DNA of 64,000 bases from Rostratula benghalensis (taxonomy: Eukaryota; Chordata; Aves; Charadriiformes; Rostratulidae), in assembly GCA_013399305.1 (NCBI GenBank), contig VXAI01000095.1:1814352-1878351 (forward strand), given 5' to 3'. The translations under genes and the position numbers were made by a program. Positions 1-13,900 of this stretch are shown here, in pieces. The first letter of the stretch is position 1. Each line of letters begins with the position of its first letter. A model generated the notes under the pieces. It was not told where the DNA came from. It saw nothing but the letters and a program-made list of their open reading frames with translations, and ran no database searches.

Positions 1-1814
1 CAAGGTACTTTGTAGATCAAGGAACAAAGCAAGAAGAGAAGTAAGCTGCAGACAGAGGTATATTCCTGTAGTGTGCAAATACCAGGATGTCATCATACCC
101 TTAGTCTATGTGCCAGAGAGAAATTCCCTCAGGAGAAAACATTCCCCCACACAGATCCCACTCCTCCTGGGGAAACCATGCAGTTTCCCTGTGCCCTGAT
201 TTTGGAGCCACTAATGGGACCATAAGAGCTGTCAGGAAGGTTGTATGCAGCACGACAGAAGGATGGATCCACCTTTCTGCAGTAACTGCCCAGGGTACAG
301 ATCCTCAGAAAGGCATGCACAAATGCAGAGGGCACCACAACCTCCAGCTGCTCCAGATTTCCCCAGAGGTTGATGCGCAGTTGGGATATTGAATGTGCCC
401 AGAAGTATTCCCAGGTCATGGAGCTTCTTGTGTATGGGCCCCAGTGGAGGAGAGCTGCCTGTGTACTGTTTGTTGAGAAGGGACCCTGGGTAGTCCTGGA
501 TCCTGACCATGCTGGGAGTTGTTTGGGAAAATTCCTAGGCCATAAGGTTTGCTAGGGATCATTTTAACAACATAGAGGTTCCCTTAGGGTTGTGCCTGTA
601 GGTATTGCTTGAAGGTTGAATTGTTCTGCCCTCCAGGCTTGAGCACAAGAAAATATTGAGCTGATCTGATACTGATTTCTGTCCAGTGGCCGGTCTCTGC
701 TTTGTAACGTCTCTTCCCTTTATAGCTCTGAGAGCTAAATATTAGCTTGTTCAATGTTGGCCTCATCGAGTGCACACAAACTCAGGAACAGTTTTATTTT
801 GCACTTGCAAATTTTCACGTGTTTGTCATGATTTGATACATCTTTTTCTCAAGAAAAGTTGAGGAAAATAAGGTTTGAAAACCTGGTTCTGCTTGGAAAC
901 TCAAAAAAAAAAAAAAGGGAGAGTTGTTTTGCTACGTTTGAAAGGAGAGTTTAGAGGTAAATGATATATGAATTTTATGTTAATGCTCAAAGATCAGCAT
1001 AGGTTTCTTCATATACTATCTGAATGAGAATCTTCGAAGCCAACTGCTGCCAGATTTCAGTCAGTCTCAGGGTGAACAGTCCACAGAAAAAAATACAGAT
1101 CCTGCCTCGCAAACCAGGATGCACTTTACACCCACTGGTGCTCTCCTGCTATTTCACTCCAAGAACCAGTTTTAGTAGCTGTAAGAGTGTAACACTGCAA
1201 GTATGCAAGTGTTTTACCAGAAGTATCTTCAGGTCATACTTGAGCAGATACTTTGTGGTAATAGAATCTTACACCATGTCTGCTAATTTGGTGTATGTGT
1301 CCAAATTGATGGTACCAACCATTTACCAAATATAAGTAGTCAGATCTGAAAAAAACCCTTGAAGTGATCTAAGTTTTCATTTCCAATATACCAGATATTC
1401 CAGGCATGTTCATTTTACATACATGCCTACATGTTTCCCATGTCACCTTTGACAAATAATATTTAGATTATTCCAGGAGGAATTCTGGCTGTAACTGTAC
1501 TCTAATTGTGCTCTCTGTTTATGATCTGAACTCTGCTCAGCTTGGATAAGTAAAATGGGCTGGCAACTTTTGCATTTTCCAAGTCAGTCTCTTCTACTCT
1601 ATGGTTCTTGCTTGTTAGCACAATACTGTAGTATTTTAATATTACTTTTTAAAGTATTACTTTTAAATCCTTTTTTTTTTTCCTTTTAAACTCATGTCCA
1701 TTACAAGGCTACTGCATCTTGTACTTCAGGTGGGCTGAGACAAAAGCTCAGTAGTCTATATTGTATTTACAAATTTGCTTAAAGTTTCATTCCATGGTGT
1801 TTGATTCATTTCAG
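1..1814 (+). other. ADAMTS17: 3' end of an upstream ADAMTS17 intron
   Basis: No coding exon of the family is visible here; in particular I do not see the start of the spacer domain, so the preceding exon must lie outside the window. The stretch holds an A14 tract at 903-916 and ends in the acceptor TTTCAG at 1809-1814. The small open frames at 108-555 overlap on both strands and resemble nothing I know. Confidence 0.75.
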
Positions 1815-1972
1815 CTTTAAAAGATTCCAGTAAGAGATCCATTAACAGCGACTGGAAAATTGAGCTTCCTGGTGAGTTTCAGATCGCAGGCACTACTGTC
1901 CGGTACGTGCGAAGGGGTCTGTGGGAGAAAATCTCTGCCAAAGGACCAACTAAAATACCACTGCACTTGATG
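1815..1972 (+). CDS. ADAMTS17: ADAMTS17 exon: spacer domain, part 1
   Basis: The acceptor AG is at 1813-1814 and the donor GT at 1973-1974. The first two bases finish a split codon (phase 1 entry), and the exon ends after a whole Met codon (phase 0 exit). The translation contains [19 protein letters not shown] and then [12 protein letters not shown], the typical beta-rich wording of the ADAMTS spacer domain, which binds substrate and matrix outside the catalytic domain. It encodes about 53 residues. The donor (ATG/GTAACT) is the weakest of the six seen here. No disruption is present. Confidence 0.95.
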
Positions 1973-4900
1973 GTAACTTTATATCCTTTGTTTGTGTTTC
2001 TTAAGTGATGCAACATAAAGGGTTTATATCCTAGCTGAAAGTTAAATTTTGATTGTTTGCTTCTTCACCAGAGTTTTTTAAACTGCTGTAGTGTTTTGCT
2101 TTGGATTCTTTTGCAGCATTGCAAGGGCTGGAGAAACCCAGCTCCCTCTGTAAAAATTAATGATGCTGTATTGTGGGAGAACGTGTGTGTCCCAGTAGGC
2201 TTGTGTCCAGTACAAGATACTCCTGTATTGTGTTGCAGACAATGTGACAGGCCCATTCTAGCAGACATAGGCTTCACGGGGTCTTCTTTATTTCATGGAC
2301 ATACCTGATCAAACACAAGAAAGACTATTTGCTGGAAAATCTTCTCAGGTGGTGCCAGAACATATTCTATATTTAAATACACTGATGCTCTGACAGAAGA
2401 GATTTAGATTTGGGATGTACAGCTGCTACAGTTGAATCTGGCCCTCTGTAGTGATTTAGTTGCACACAGAAATGTTCTGTGTTTTCTTTCTATCTTTTTT
2501 CCTTAAATTTTATGTATTTTGAAGTGTTCTTGAAAGTTTTTCCTAATATTCCACATAGTCCTGTTAGCCAGGCATGTCATTTCATAAGCAGTCATATGGC
2601 TGCTATACGAGAACATGAGGGAGAAGTCCACAGGGGTGAGAAGAAGAGGAGTAGAGTATTTTAATGTATGCATTGTTTCCTGGAACTGTTTTGTCCCATT
2701 ACATTTTCCTGTGTACTGTTTTTTTTCCTTGCGACTTTTTGCCATGTTTGTTCACTGAAGGCTATCTGTAAGTGATGCTGAAAATCAGAAGTCTCTCCCT
2801 TTCCTCACCTAAATTTTTTGGCTTGCTGCTGTTCGTTGTGTAACATTTTGCAACCCAGTCTGAAAAGCTCAAAAGTAGATTGAACTTTTCACACACACAC
2901 ACAAAATAATACTAATACTCCAGCTTGCAGAACTTTCCCTATGTGAAAATATGCTGCATGTGAGGTGTTTTTTCTTTGCTTTCTCAGACAGATGACTGAG
3001 TTTACCAGGTTCATATAAAAACCACCCTAAAGCTGGATTCAAAGAGGCTACTGCTGAAATAGTGGTGCAGGTTTGGGCACAGCGGCACCTTCCTGACTCA
3101 ACCATGTAATTCAAGGTCTGCCCGTACAAGGGAAGTGTTTATAGGAGCCATCTTTATCATCAGAAAAGTCAGCTTCTGCTTGGCTTTGGCCTTAACACAC
3201 ATCATCCCTCCTGAAACCAGGACTCTGACAAAGTGTCTTGTGCTGCCATGTTCTTCCTAATCTCATGTAAGAAAAAGGAGTTGGACAGGTGCCGTTTGTG
3301 AAGACGCTGTGTAGGGTTCCTTTGCCAACTCTTGGAACCTTTCAGGGCATTACTTCCTTGAGGTGAACTGCAGGAAAATCTGGTAACAGAGTTTGCAACT
3401 TTCAGCATCAGCAGGGCTTTGTTTTTAAAGAATACTCATTTCCCCTTCATTAAGCAACTAGCGTAGGAAACTAGTGATTATGAGGTTCTCCATGAATATC
3501 CTTTTCACGTACAGACTGGCATTTTCAGCACTTATGAGCAGAGGAAATTTTCCTTCCTCACCTTCCCCTCAGAAATGATTAAAAAGGAGGAAAGTAAAAG
3601 TTACCAGACCATTAAAAAAAGCCATGTGGCTTAAAATCACTGCCAGTCATAAACAAAGTACACGTGAAGTCCTTTCTTCAAAACAGATATTAATGTTTTC
3701 CTTGATACAGGGTAGTGGGTTTCATTCTTTCAACACCAGAGAGGCAGGATGGTTACCCGTTACCTCTAAATAGAAAACTGTTGTTCAAACAGGGGTGGAA
3801 TACACTGGACTGACAAAGAGCCAGAAGCTTCAGTCAATCCATTGTGACCTGCATTTGAAACCAATTATACACACATACACACACACCCCAATTATATATG
3901 GCTACGAAATTGCATGAAATTGGTTTCATATGGGCCTTTAGATTCACTAGTCTTGCACCCATATTGAGATAATAAGGATTTCTTTTTAGGAGCTGGTTTT
4001 TAATACTTGAGGCATTTCTCCAAGTGGATTGCTGTAAGTATATTTCTTGGAGAAATTAATGTTTGTGTAACTAGGCCTGTGCAAGGCCTCCTCTCGGCAG
4101 CAGAGGACAACCAACCACTCCCAGGGCATAAAGATGCTTTAGGCAAGACTGATTGATCAGTTCTGTAGAACAAGCTGATGGTCTCTCATGCACATAAACA
4201 AAGCCAGAGCAGGAATGGAGTTTTTTGCCTCTGAGTGCCTGGTATTTTAAATCGTGTTTTAAAAGAAGCCAACAACACTCATCTTTGACACTGGAATGGT
4301 GGCTGGCTAGTTTTGACCTTGGTATTCAGTTCTGGAAGTGAGACTCCCTCTGTAGTTGAAGCAAGGTCATGTCTTTGGTCCCCACATCTTCTGGACAATG
4401 CTTTTCTGCCCAGGGTTATGCACTCTGCAGAGCAACCCACGGGTGCTGAGTTTGTGTAGCCCTACAGTGTTCACTGCACAGACCTCCAGGATCTCAATGG
4501 CTGCCAGCTGGACCCCTTCTTTCAGCACATGTGGCTATTTTTTTTGGTTAAATGAGCTTATGACAGCTTTAGTGAGATTATTCATTAAGCAGGAGTGATT
4601 TCTGCAGATCTGAATGGGAAACAATTATTGTTGGGAGAAAATAGCATTTACAAATTTGCTTTTAATCAGACAGTTGCTTGCTTCACTTATGATAGCCCTA
4701 CTCAAGATATCTTATTTGATAAGGTGCTGCTCCTATTTCAGTAGGTGACAAGAGTTAGCAGAATTCAGCTGTCTAGTGCTGCTGAGATTATGGGATAGTA
4801 AGTGTAAGTAAGTCCAAAGCCACAGCATCAGCGCTGCAGTAGTACTTCTACAGCATTTGTTAACAGTGGGGTAACTCAGATTCCCTGGATGTCATACACT

Positions 4901-7900
4901 GGGTATCTTCTTGACACTTCTGACTCAAGCAAGTGAAAGTGAAGGTCAAGTGAAACCCAACATGTAAATCTAAACAGGACCAGAACTGCCAGTGGTGAAA
5001 AAATACACATTTTTCTTTCTTCCCCTGTCTTTGTTAATAGCCAGTGAATTTTGGAGTAATAACACAGGAGACATCTTGTGTGACTCCACAGGAAATAATC
5101 AGCCTGCTGCTGGAACAGGTTTCAGCTTCCTCTAGCAATGTGCAGGGTAGGAAAATACATTTGTTGACAGCAGCTGTATGATATGGCTCTTCCTTGTCAT
5201 CCTCAGATTTCTGAGACAATAAAATCCTGCTCCTGCAGCTCTTCAGCAGGAAGACTCACGCTCACTTTGAGTGTCACATTTCCCAGGAGGCATGTGACCC
5301 TTTTTGGCATTAGTTATTTTTGCTTTGAGAAGGATCACCTTGTTCCTTCAGATGTGTTAATAAACTTTTTCACCTTCAAACTATGGACTGCTGCAACCCA
5401 ACTCAAATGCAACAGTAAATGCTGCAGCTCACAGAATAACTGAATGGTTGAAGTGGAAGGGGACATCTGGAGCTTGTCCTGTCCAAACTCCCTGCTCAGG
5501 CAGGACAGTGTAGATCAGGCTGCCCAGACTGTGGTCTGTAAACAGTACAGTGATAACTCAAAACTTCCCCTTTCTTTACAAAAGTCTCCAGCCACAAGCC
5601 TGGGGCTCTGCTTGAGAATTCCAGACAACTTGCTTTCTAAAAAACAAGGGTAGGACAGATATAATGTGTGACTTTTAACTCTAGATGCACATTAACATAG
5701 TTATTATATGAAAATTGCTGATTTAATCCTTCCTGTTGTCGTACTGTTTCTCTTTAGATAGCCAGTGGCCTGCTCGTCACATTTGAGGCTTAAACAAAGT
5801 TATGCATTGAATTCTAGGTTTAGACATTTCCATGACTGTTTTAAATATTCACAAATCATGGGCAGTTATTGCTCCTGCAGATGCCCTGGTTTACCAATAC
5901 CACTGTAATTTCAGGTTTCTAAGATAAAGATGTAGTTGCCTTCCACAAAGTACTTACATTTTAGAAATACTGGCCCGAGACAGCATTTCCAGTGTTACTG
6001 TCTCTGCAGTCTGTTGGCTGTCCCAGTACAACGGCGCGTTGTAACAGCCTTTCTTTTCCTGCCGAACCAGGTGCTGTTATTTCATGACCAGAATTATGGA
6101 ATTCATTACGAATACACCATTCCTGTAAACTATACTGCTGAAAACAGAAGTGAGCCAGAAAAGCAACAGGATTCTTTGTACATCTGGACGCACAGCGGAT
6201 GGGAAGGGTGCAGCGTGCAGTGTGGAGGAGGTAAGGCCCTTTGGAAGCTTGGTGGGACTTTGCTGGACGGTCTTTGCAGACACCAGCCATTAGAGAGGTG
6301 CCTGCAGAAGACAGTGTTGCCAAAGCATGAAGGAAACTGGCCATGGGAAGGGATGTTGCTGTAATGAACTCAAATGAGAGCTCATTCTCACCAGCTCTCT
6401 CAGCTATCATCCACATCCCCACAGTTAATTTTCACCCAGCGTTTTGGCAGGGACAGCGCTTTGTCGGCTCGTTACCGTAGGCTGGAACTGCACCTGGATT
6501 AGTGCTCCACGGATGGCTCAAGGCGCTGTGTGCAGCCCCATATCTCAAGGCTCCGTCACATTCTTGGAGCAGAGTTTTCACAGGTGTTCAGGCATGTGCA
6601 CTGAAAGGCACTTCCTTCCCCAGGGATGAAACAGGGGCAGGGCTGCTGTGACAACCCCTGGAGATTGCGTCGGGTGCTCTTAACGTGGGGTGGGCTTTCT
6701 GGGAGCAGACAAGCACAGTGCAAATTCACACTTTTCAGATGATCCCAAGGCTGTGCTGAAGCAGATTTGCTGAAACCCAAAGGGGAACTGATGTCTGTGA
6801 AACCAGAGACAGTTTGTCAGCCACTGTCCATTGGATCTACAAGAAGTAGATATTTTCCATGAGGAAAATGGATCGTTTCCATGCGTTCTGGCCAGTCTTT
6901 CTTCACCAGCAGACCAAATTATTTATCATATCATATGACACAAAGAGTGTTCATCTTCACATTTGAAGGCGCACTGCCCTCAGTGTACTGAAATCATGGA
7001 CTTATTTTTTTCTGTAAATTTATCTCGTTTTAAAATGGACACTTACTTTTACTCATGCTTTGAAACCATAATTTCTTAGAGCCACTAAACCCTTGCATGA
7101 ATGAGTCGGAAAATTGTTTGTGACTCTTTTTATCCAGAGTCGGGGTTCAGAGGAGAATCTGAGAAACCAAAATAGCAGTAAGGCAAAGTCATGGTGCAGG
7201 GATGGCATTTTCTTTGTCACATCTTGTCTTTGTCATGCTGCCTGGTGGCACAGCTTTCCTGCTGTCACACAGTGAAAGGCTGAACCCTGAGGGCCACACT
7301 GCTGTGTCTTGGTGAAATTCCGAGAAGTGCTGACTACTCCTGAGATATCTCCTACTTACAGAGATTTTAAAGTAGTGTATCTGGAAAATGAGAAAGAATT
7401 TCTTTTGGTGGCTCATTTTCACCCCTTTGTGAAATACAAACAAGCCAGGTTCATCACTCTTAAACCCCGGTGACTCCTTTTCAACCTGACTCTTTGTGAA
7501 CAGGGAGCCAGCCATCAGTCACTGGGGGGTGGACGGTTGCCCTTCAGCTTACGTAGTAGGAGCATCTGTTCTCGGTGATTACAGGGCACAGCTACATGTG
7601 GAGGAGGAACCAGAAATGAAAGCAAATTGTTTTCAAGATCGTTTCCACATTAAACACTAGAAAGAGAAATCCCAGCGTGCCGGTCCTGTGAAACAGTCAA
7701 CTTCACAATTACTGGGGAAAGATTTGTAGCTTTTTTGAAAAAAACTCAACAGTTCGGCATGAAGGTAAGAGAGAAGTGAGCAACAGGATTGCTTGCAGAG
7801 GTGGTAGGTCTTTGTAGATCACATCTTGTAGAGACAGTAGGGAGCTCCTAGGTTTTGAGTTATGGTTAACGAGTTGACGTGGTTTTGTTCTTAGGCACTG

Positions 7901-10900
7901 ATTTTCTCTTTCAAAGTTGTTTTTTATTTGACTTGTAGGTGAACGGAAAACCATTGTGTCCTGTACTCGAATTATTAACAAGACCATGACACTGGTGAAT
8001 GATAGTGACTGCCAACGAGCGAATCGCCCCGAGCCCCAGGTCAGGAAATGTAACACACACCCCTGCCAGTCACGGTAAGGAGATAAAAAATAATAAAACC
8101 CAGTATCCTTTTCTTTCACAAATCGCCCATTTCCAAAGCCTCCATCTGGTGACCATGGTGAAAATGTCTAAAAGTGTTGGAACACAGTGTTAGTCATGGT
8201 AACCAGCTGTAATATTCATTTCCTTTTGTTGAGCAGGTCAGATTTTCATTACCTCTGAGTCCATTTAATTTGTGGCCAGTAAGGCCAGATTCCATGCAAG
8301 CTGGGATGGTGGATTTTTTTCCCCTTGGCTGCCTCCTGGGTGGCAGAGCAACTGCAGTATAAAGCTAAAGAAGAGTGCAGTCATTGCATAGCTAACTTTT
8401 TTTTTTTTTTTTTTTAAATCAACACAGATTAGGGTCTGATTAATTGTCAGACAGTGCTACAAAAAACTTTACAAACAACCCACAACCTTTAAGTTCCTAC
8501 AGCTGACCTGCTGTGTTCCATGCCTGGTTGGTGTTAGCGTAGTTCAGACCAGGAATCTGTCAGCAAGAAGTGTGTATGTATGGAAACATACCTGAATCTT
8601 GCTGAAGTCAAGAAATTATGATGAAACTTAGTTTAGATGCTTACCTCTGTAATTGTGCTTTTCTGCATCAATTGGAGTAATTAGAAATCTAATAGTAATA
8701 AGTTCTGAAAATAGTAGAATGTTCTCTGTTTCATTTGGCAAGCACCTTTAGCTGAATTAATTTTCATCTGCATGGTATAAAAAAAGACATTTCTGGCCAA
8801 AATGAAAAATTGCAGGAAGGCAAATCAATTTGTTCAGTTTGTTTGTGAACAAAAAAAAAGGTTCATTTTCTCTTTGCATTGTGGAATGCCATCCAGCATG
8901 ATCCAGACAGGCTAGAGAGCAGTGCAGAGAAGAACCTAATGAACTTCAGCAAGAGCAAGTGTAGATTCCTGCACCTGGGGAGGAAGAATTCCAGGCACCG
9001 GTATAGGTTAGGGGTGGACCTGCTGGAAAGCACTTCTGAGGAGAAGGCTCTGGGGGTCCTGGTAGACAGTAAACTGTCCCTGAGCCAGCAATGGGACCTT
9101 GTGGCCAAAAGGCCAATGGAATCCTGGGCTGCGTAGGGAAGAGAGTGTCCAGGAGGTGGAGGGAGGTCATTCTCCCCCTCTGCTCTGCACTGGTGAGGCC
9201 ACAACTGGAATCCTGCATCCACTCCTGGGCTTCCCAGTTCAAGAGAGACAGGGAACTACTGGAGAAAATCCAGCTTAGGGCAACAAAAAGATGACTGAGA
9301 GATTGGAGCATCTCCCTGATGAGGAAAAGCTGAGAGAGATTGGACTCTTTAGTCTGGAGAGGAGAAGGCTGAGGGTGGGCTGAAGGAGGATGGAGACGGA
9401 CTCTTTTCAGTGGTTCCCAGTGACAGGACAAGGGGCAACAGGCACAAGCTGGAACACAGGAAGTTTCATTCAAATATGAGAAAAAACTCCTTTAGGGTGA
9501 GGGTGACAGAGCCCAGGAACAGGCTGCCCAGGGAGGGTGTAGAGTCCCCTTCTGTGGAGACCTTCAAGCCCCACCTGGATGGTCCTGAGTGATGTGCTCT
9601 GGGCAACCCTGCTTCAGCAGAAGAGTTGGACTGGATGATCTTTAGAGGTCCCTTCCAATTCTGACAGTTCCATGACTCTGTGAATAATGTGGACACTCCA
9701 CCTTTGAGATTAGTATTTAGGATAAAGCTCAACAATATCTAAAAAAGCATATTCAAAAACAACATGTGCAGTTGCATCTTGTGTAATGAGACAAGCCAGG
9801 GAAATGTACCTACAAAGTTTATCCTGCTGGGCAGAAACAATAGGGAAAATGAGAAACAACATGTTTCCTTCTAATTAGATCTGCACTTTAATCAAAGTGC
9901 CCTGAAGCAGGGAAATCCAGTGTCAGGTAATCCATCAATAAGACCAGGCTGTTTCAGGTTTCATTTTCTGTCCACGCTGCCTGTTGTTGCTGCTGTACAG
10001 TCACAGCTGTGGCCATTCTGCTCTCGGGGGCACACAAAGGTATGTGAGATACCTCACGCTCTTCTAGGTGTGTGAGGGAAGCTAAATGACCAGTGACTTT
10101 AAGGAAACAACCGTCATTTCTGTGAGGATGTTTCCTAAATTCAGTGGTGCTGGGATTTCTGTTATGTCATTCTCTAAGAAAGATGGAAACAAGGAGCATC
10201 TGCTCGAAATACATATTCGAGATTTTTTATGAAGCCATTAGGAAGAGACTGGAGTGAGCCCAGGTGGGTATTATGGAGGGGTTCCAGGTGGAACTTGCAA
10301 AGCTCTGGAAGAAGTAGGCAGCTTCTGTCTCTACTAGTTGAGAGTAACACAGGGAAGTCTTGGCCATCCAGTCTGTTAGACCCATAAGTGCTGCTTTCCA
10401 TGATCCTGAGCCCCAGGTGAAGTCTCCTTTAGTTTCAGACTTTCACAATGACATTGCTGCCTGTCCAGGGCAGTGACAGGGGGTGAGGTTCAATCCCATA
10501 AAACCTCCTGAGAACAGAATGCTCTCTGCCTGTATCCAGGCTGTGTTCTTTTCTGGATTCCGGTCCAGCCCTTAATGTTATTCTAAGATATCTCTTCTTC
10601 TGTATGGAGTTACCAGGCAATTTATAACCACAGTTTACCACAGTGCTCCCCGGGAGTAATTAGCACTGGCACAGCGACACTCTCCTTGGTCCATGTTTTG
10701 TCAGAGCAATGACAGCAATCACCAAATGTTCTTAGTACCCGGAAAGGCCACAAAATCCTTGCTGATGATCTGATAGACCACACTCTCTCACTCCCTCCGT
10801 GTAGACCACACTTTCACACTTAACATGCTTTTGACTGGAAACATTTTCAGAAGCACATTCTCTGTGCCTCTGTAGAATTTAAATTTCCACTTGCGTTTGC

Positions 10901-13900
10901 CCACCCAGATATTAGAAATGCATGCTTAGCATATTCTCTGACCAAGAACATCTTAAAGAAACCATTCTCTTTCACCATGTCAATGCTTTTTTATGAGCCC
11001 TGAATTTGTTTTAGGGTTTCAAGTAAAATTATTGTAGCATCTTGTTACAATAAGGTCCTTTCCCATTTCCACTCGGACCTAAGCCCTTTACCTGAGTGTA
11101 GGAGAAAGAACAATGCCTTCCTTTCTGTAGTAAACCTGCTCTGTGTTGTGAATTTTGATCTACATTTATACTTTTACTCAAAATTATAAAAGAATCACCT
11201 TACAGAGAATTTATCTGTAGGGAAGAGCCTCATGGCCAGCGCAGGACTGGGTCATAGGACACTCAGTCTCTGTTTCTCTTTTGGCTGGGTTGTGTGACTT
11301 TAATTCACTGTCCTGTGCTGTCCCTTTGTCCTCAATCCATGTGTTACCTGAATTGCAAACTCTTTGGGATGGAGTGAGATCATTTTGTACAAACGGAGGA
11401 AGAGGAGGAGGCTATTGCTCTTGAGATTGTAATAAAAATTAAAAAATAACAACCCATGTTATGTATATATAAAGTGATCTGGAAGAAAAAAGGGTATGAT
11501 ATTAATAACAGTGTCTTTATTCCAGCACGATCCCAAAGTGCTTTGCAAATTACATATCCCTTTGAACTTCAGCCACCTCTTGGGAGAGCCAAGTAATGTG
11601 GGGCAGGGGACAGTATTTTCATGAGGCCAAGGAGAAGATTAGAGCTCTGCAACTGCAACCCAGCATCTGAACAAAACAAAGCAGGATTGAAAAAAGGATT
11701 GGATACGCTGGCATGTTTTAAAATTAAACGTCAGAGAAGTGAATTTTCTTAAGGGTTTTGTTGAAACTGGCAAAAATAAAAGAATCTTTCATTCTTTATT
11801 ATTGTTACTCTTTCACCTTTTAAAAAAATTCCTCTTTTTCTTCCTATTTTATTTTTTATGTTCCTTGACCCTCTTTTTCCATTAAATTCTTTACAGCTTC
11901 CTTTCCTGTCCCAACTGCACCCTATTAGCACCTCTTTATTCTAATCCTTTGCCTAGCTCTTTAGATATTTTTTACAAAACCTTGCTGTAACCAGATGGAA
12001 TCTGGATTCTTGCATGCGGTGCGTATGGGTTGTTTCCAGCACACTGAACACCAACCCAAATATATAGGCAAACCCAGCACTCGTGTTGGCACAAGACTCA
12101 GAAATCACAGATCACATCAGCTGTTATTACTGAAAACATAGGTCGGCCAGTGGCCACACACTTCAACATGCATGGTTGGGTCTATGAATATGAATCTGCT
12201 CCCCTCTAATGCAGGAAGAGAACCAAAAACACGTGAAATTTCCCTACTTAGACTTGTAATGGCCTGTATGCAAACACTGTTAATTTTCCTCCTCTCTGCT
12301 GCAGTAGGTTTTAGTAGAGGTTGAGTTCTCTCAGGGACCTGCTGAATGTGATGTTCCTATATAGATGCATAGCAGCAGTATAAAAGCCAGAAATCCCTGC
12401 CTTCATCTACAGAAAACCATAGGAGACCTGAGCCTTTATTTTTGTTGTTTAGGACTTGAGAGTATCTCCTGAGTCCCAGGGTTAGTTTTCTGCTACTACC
12501 AGCAGCGTGTCATAGACTCCTTTCTGATTTTGCTCCACAATCTCCTTCCCTCACTGAAAGGCTCCTCTGTGACCTTGCTGTTCATGTGAATCAGGATCCT
12601 TTCTTTCCAGCCTTAATTATTTGTTGTCATGTTTCAGTCATTTGTTCTTGCTGTCCTTTGCTAATGCAGTATTTTCCCTCCCTAGCTCTTTGCCTCGGGC
12701 TAAGTGCCATATGATACAGCAAACCAGTGTATCTCATCCTTCCATCATTTTGCTGGGCTAAATCCATTGCTTTTCTCAAACTTCTTATAGGACCAAAAAC
12801 TGTGCATCGATTTTTCATTCCCTTGGTCTCCTTCTCTATTGGTGCTCTAATTTATGGTATTTATATTCATAATTTGAGTGCACAGGTGAGCAGAATTCTA
12901 TGGAGAAACGCAGTTTCTCTGTGTGTAGTCTTCATTGGCAGTAACTCTGGATACACGCTTTGCTTTTTTCATGGCTGCATTGTATTTGTGGCTTACAGTC
13001 ATGCTAGATGTTCCCCTCCTCATTTGTTTCAACATATGAATCCGACTTTAAAACAGAAATGTTTGTTATTAGTCCCTAAGCACCCAACCTTTCATTGTAT
13101 GCTATTAATTTTCATCCTATCTCTGTTATTGCAGTACTTGAGGTCATTCAGCTTATCCTGTATGACATCCTAATCCTTCTTTGCATTGACAATGCTTTTA
13201 GATGATGCATTGTCAGAATTTTCCCGGATTTTTCTGCAGTTTTTTTCTTTCTGTGCCAAGGTCATTCATGAAAATACTAAATTAGATCAAATGCAAGACA
13301 AATCTTTCAGGAAGTCAACTAGTATCTAACCTAAGATCTGTCCATACCTGATGATCTTTTACAGCACTACGCCATGGCCAGCTCTTGCCTGCCATATGAT
13401 TTCTGCATTGACATCCTTGTTTCCCAGCATATCACCAGTTTCTCCAACTTAGGTATTTCCAGTGCACCAAATAGATTAAATCTACCACATTTGCTCTGTC
13501 TGGCAAAGCAGCTATTTTAATCAAAGAACTACAGCCAGTGAGTTTTGCCTGGAGGAGATCTATGTTGCCTCCATTTACCACTATGTCCTTGATCATTGTC
13601 TCCTTCCAAATCTGCTCTAAAAACTGGCACACGGCTGAGCTCAGGTCTGTGGTTCCATGGATCACTTCTTTCTTCCTGTTCTTCTGTTCCCCTTTCACTT
13701 TTCCATCCGTGGCCTGGAATCCATGCCGTGCTCTGCAAGGGCTCACACACCACAGTGATGCCCACTGGGGAAAAAATCAAGCCAGTCCTAAGAGTCGGGT
13801 AAGGCCCCAACTGGCTCAGCAGCTTGCAGGCCAGCCCAAAAGGCTTGTGACCACTCAAAGCGTGGTCACTTCACAATCATGAAGGTTGATAGTGCCTATA

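Noticed and set aside
12727..13882. Several open frames on both strands (for example 148 codons at 12727-13173)
   Set aside because: Most of the stretch is explained by the eroded antisense CR1 fragment, whose old coding strand leaves partly open frames. The stretch from 13735 to 13882 has no independent support.
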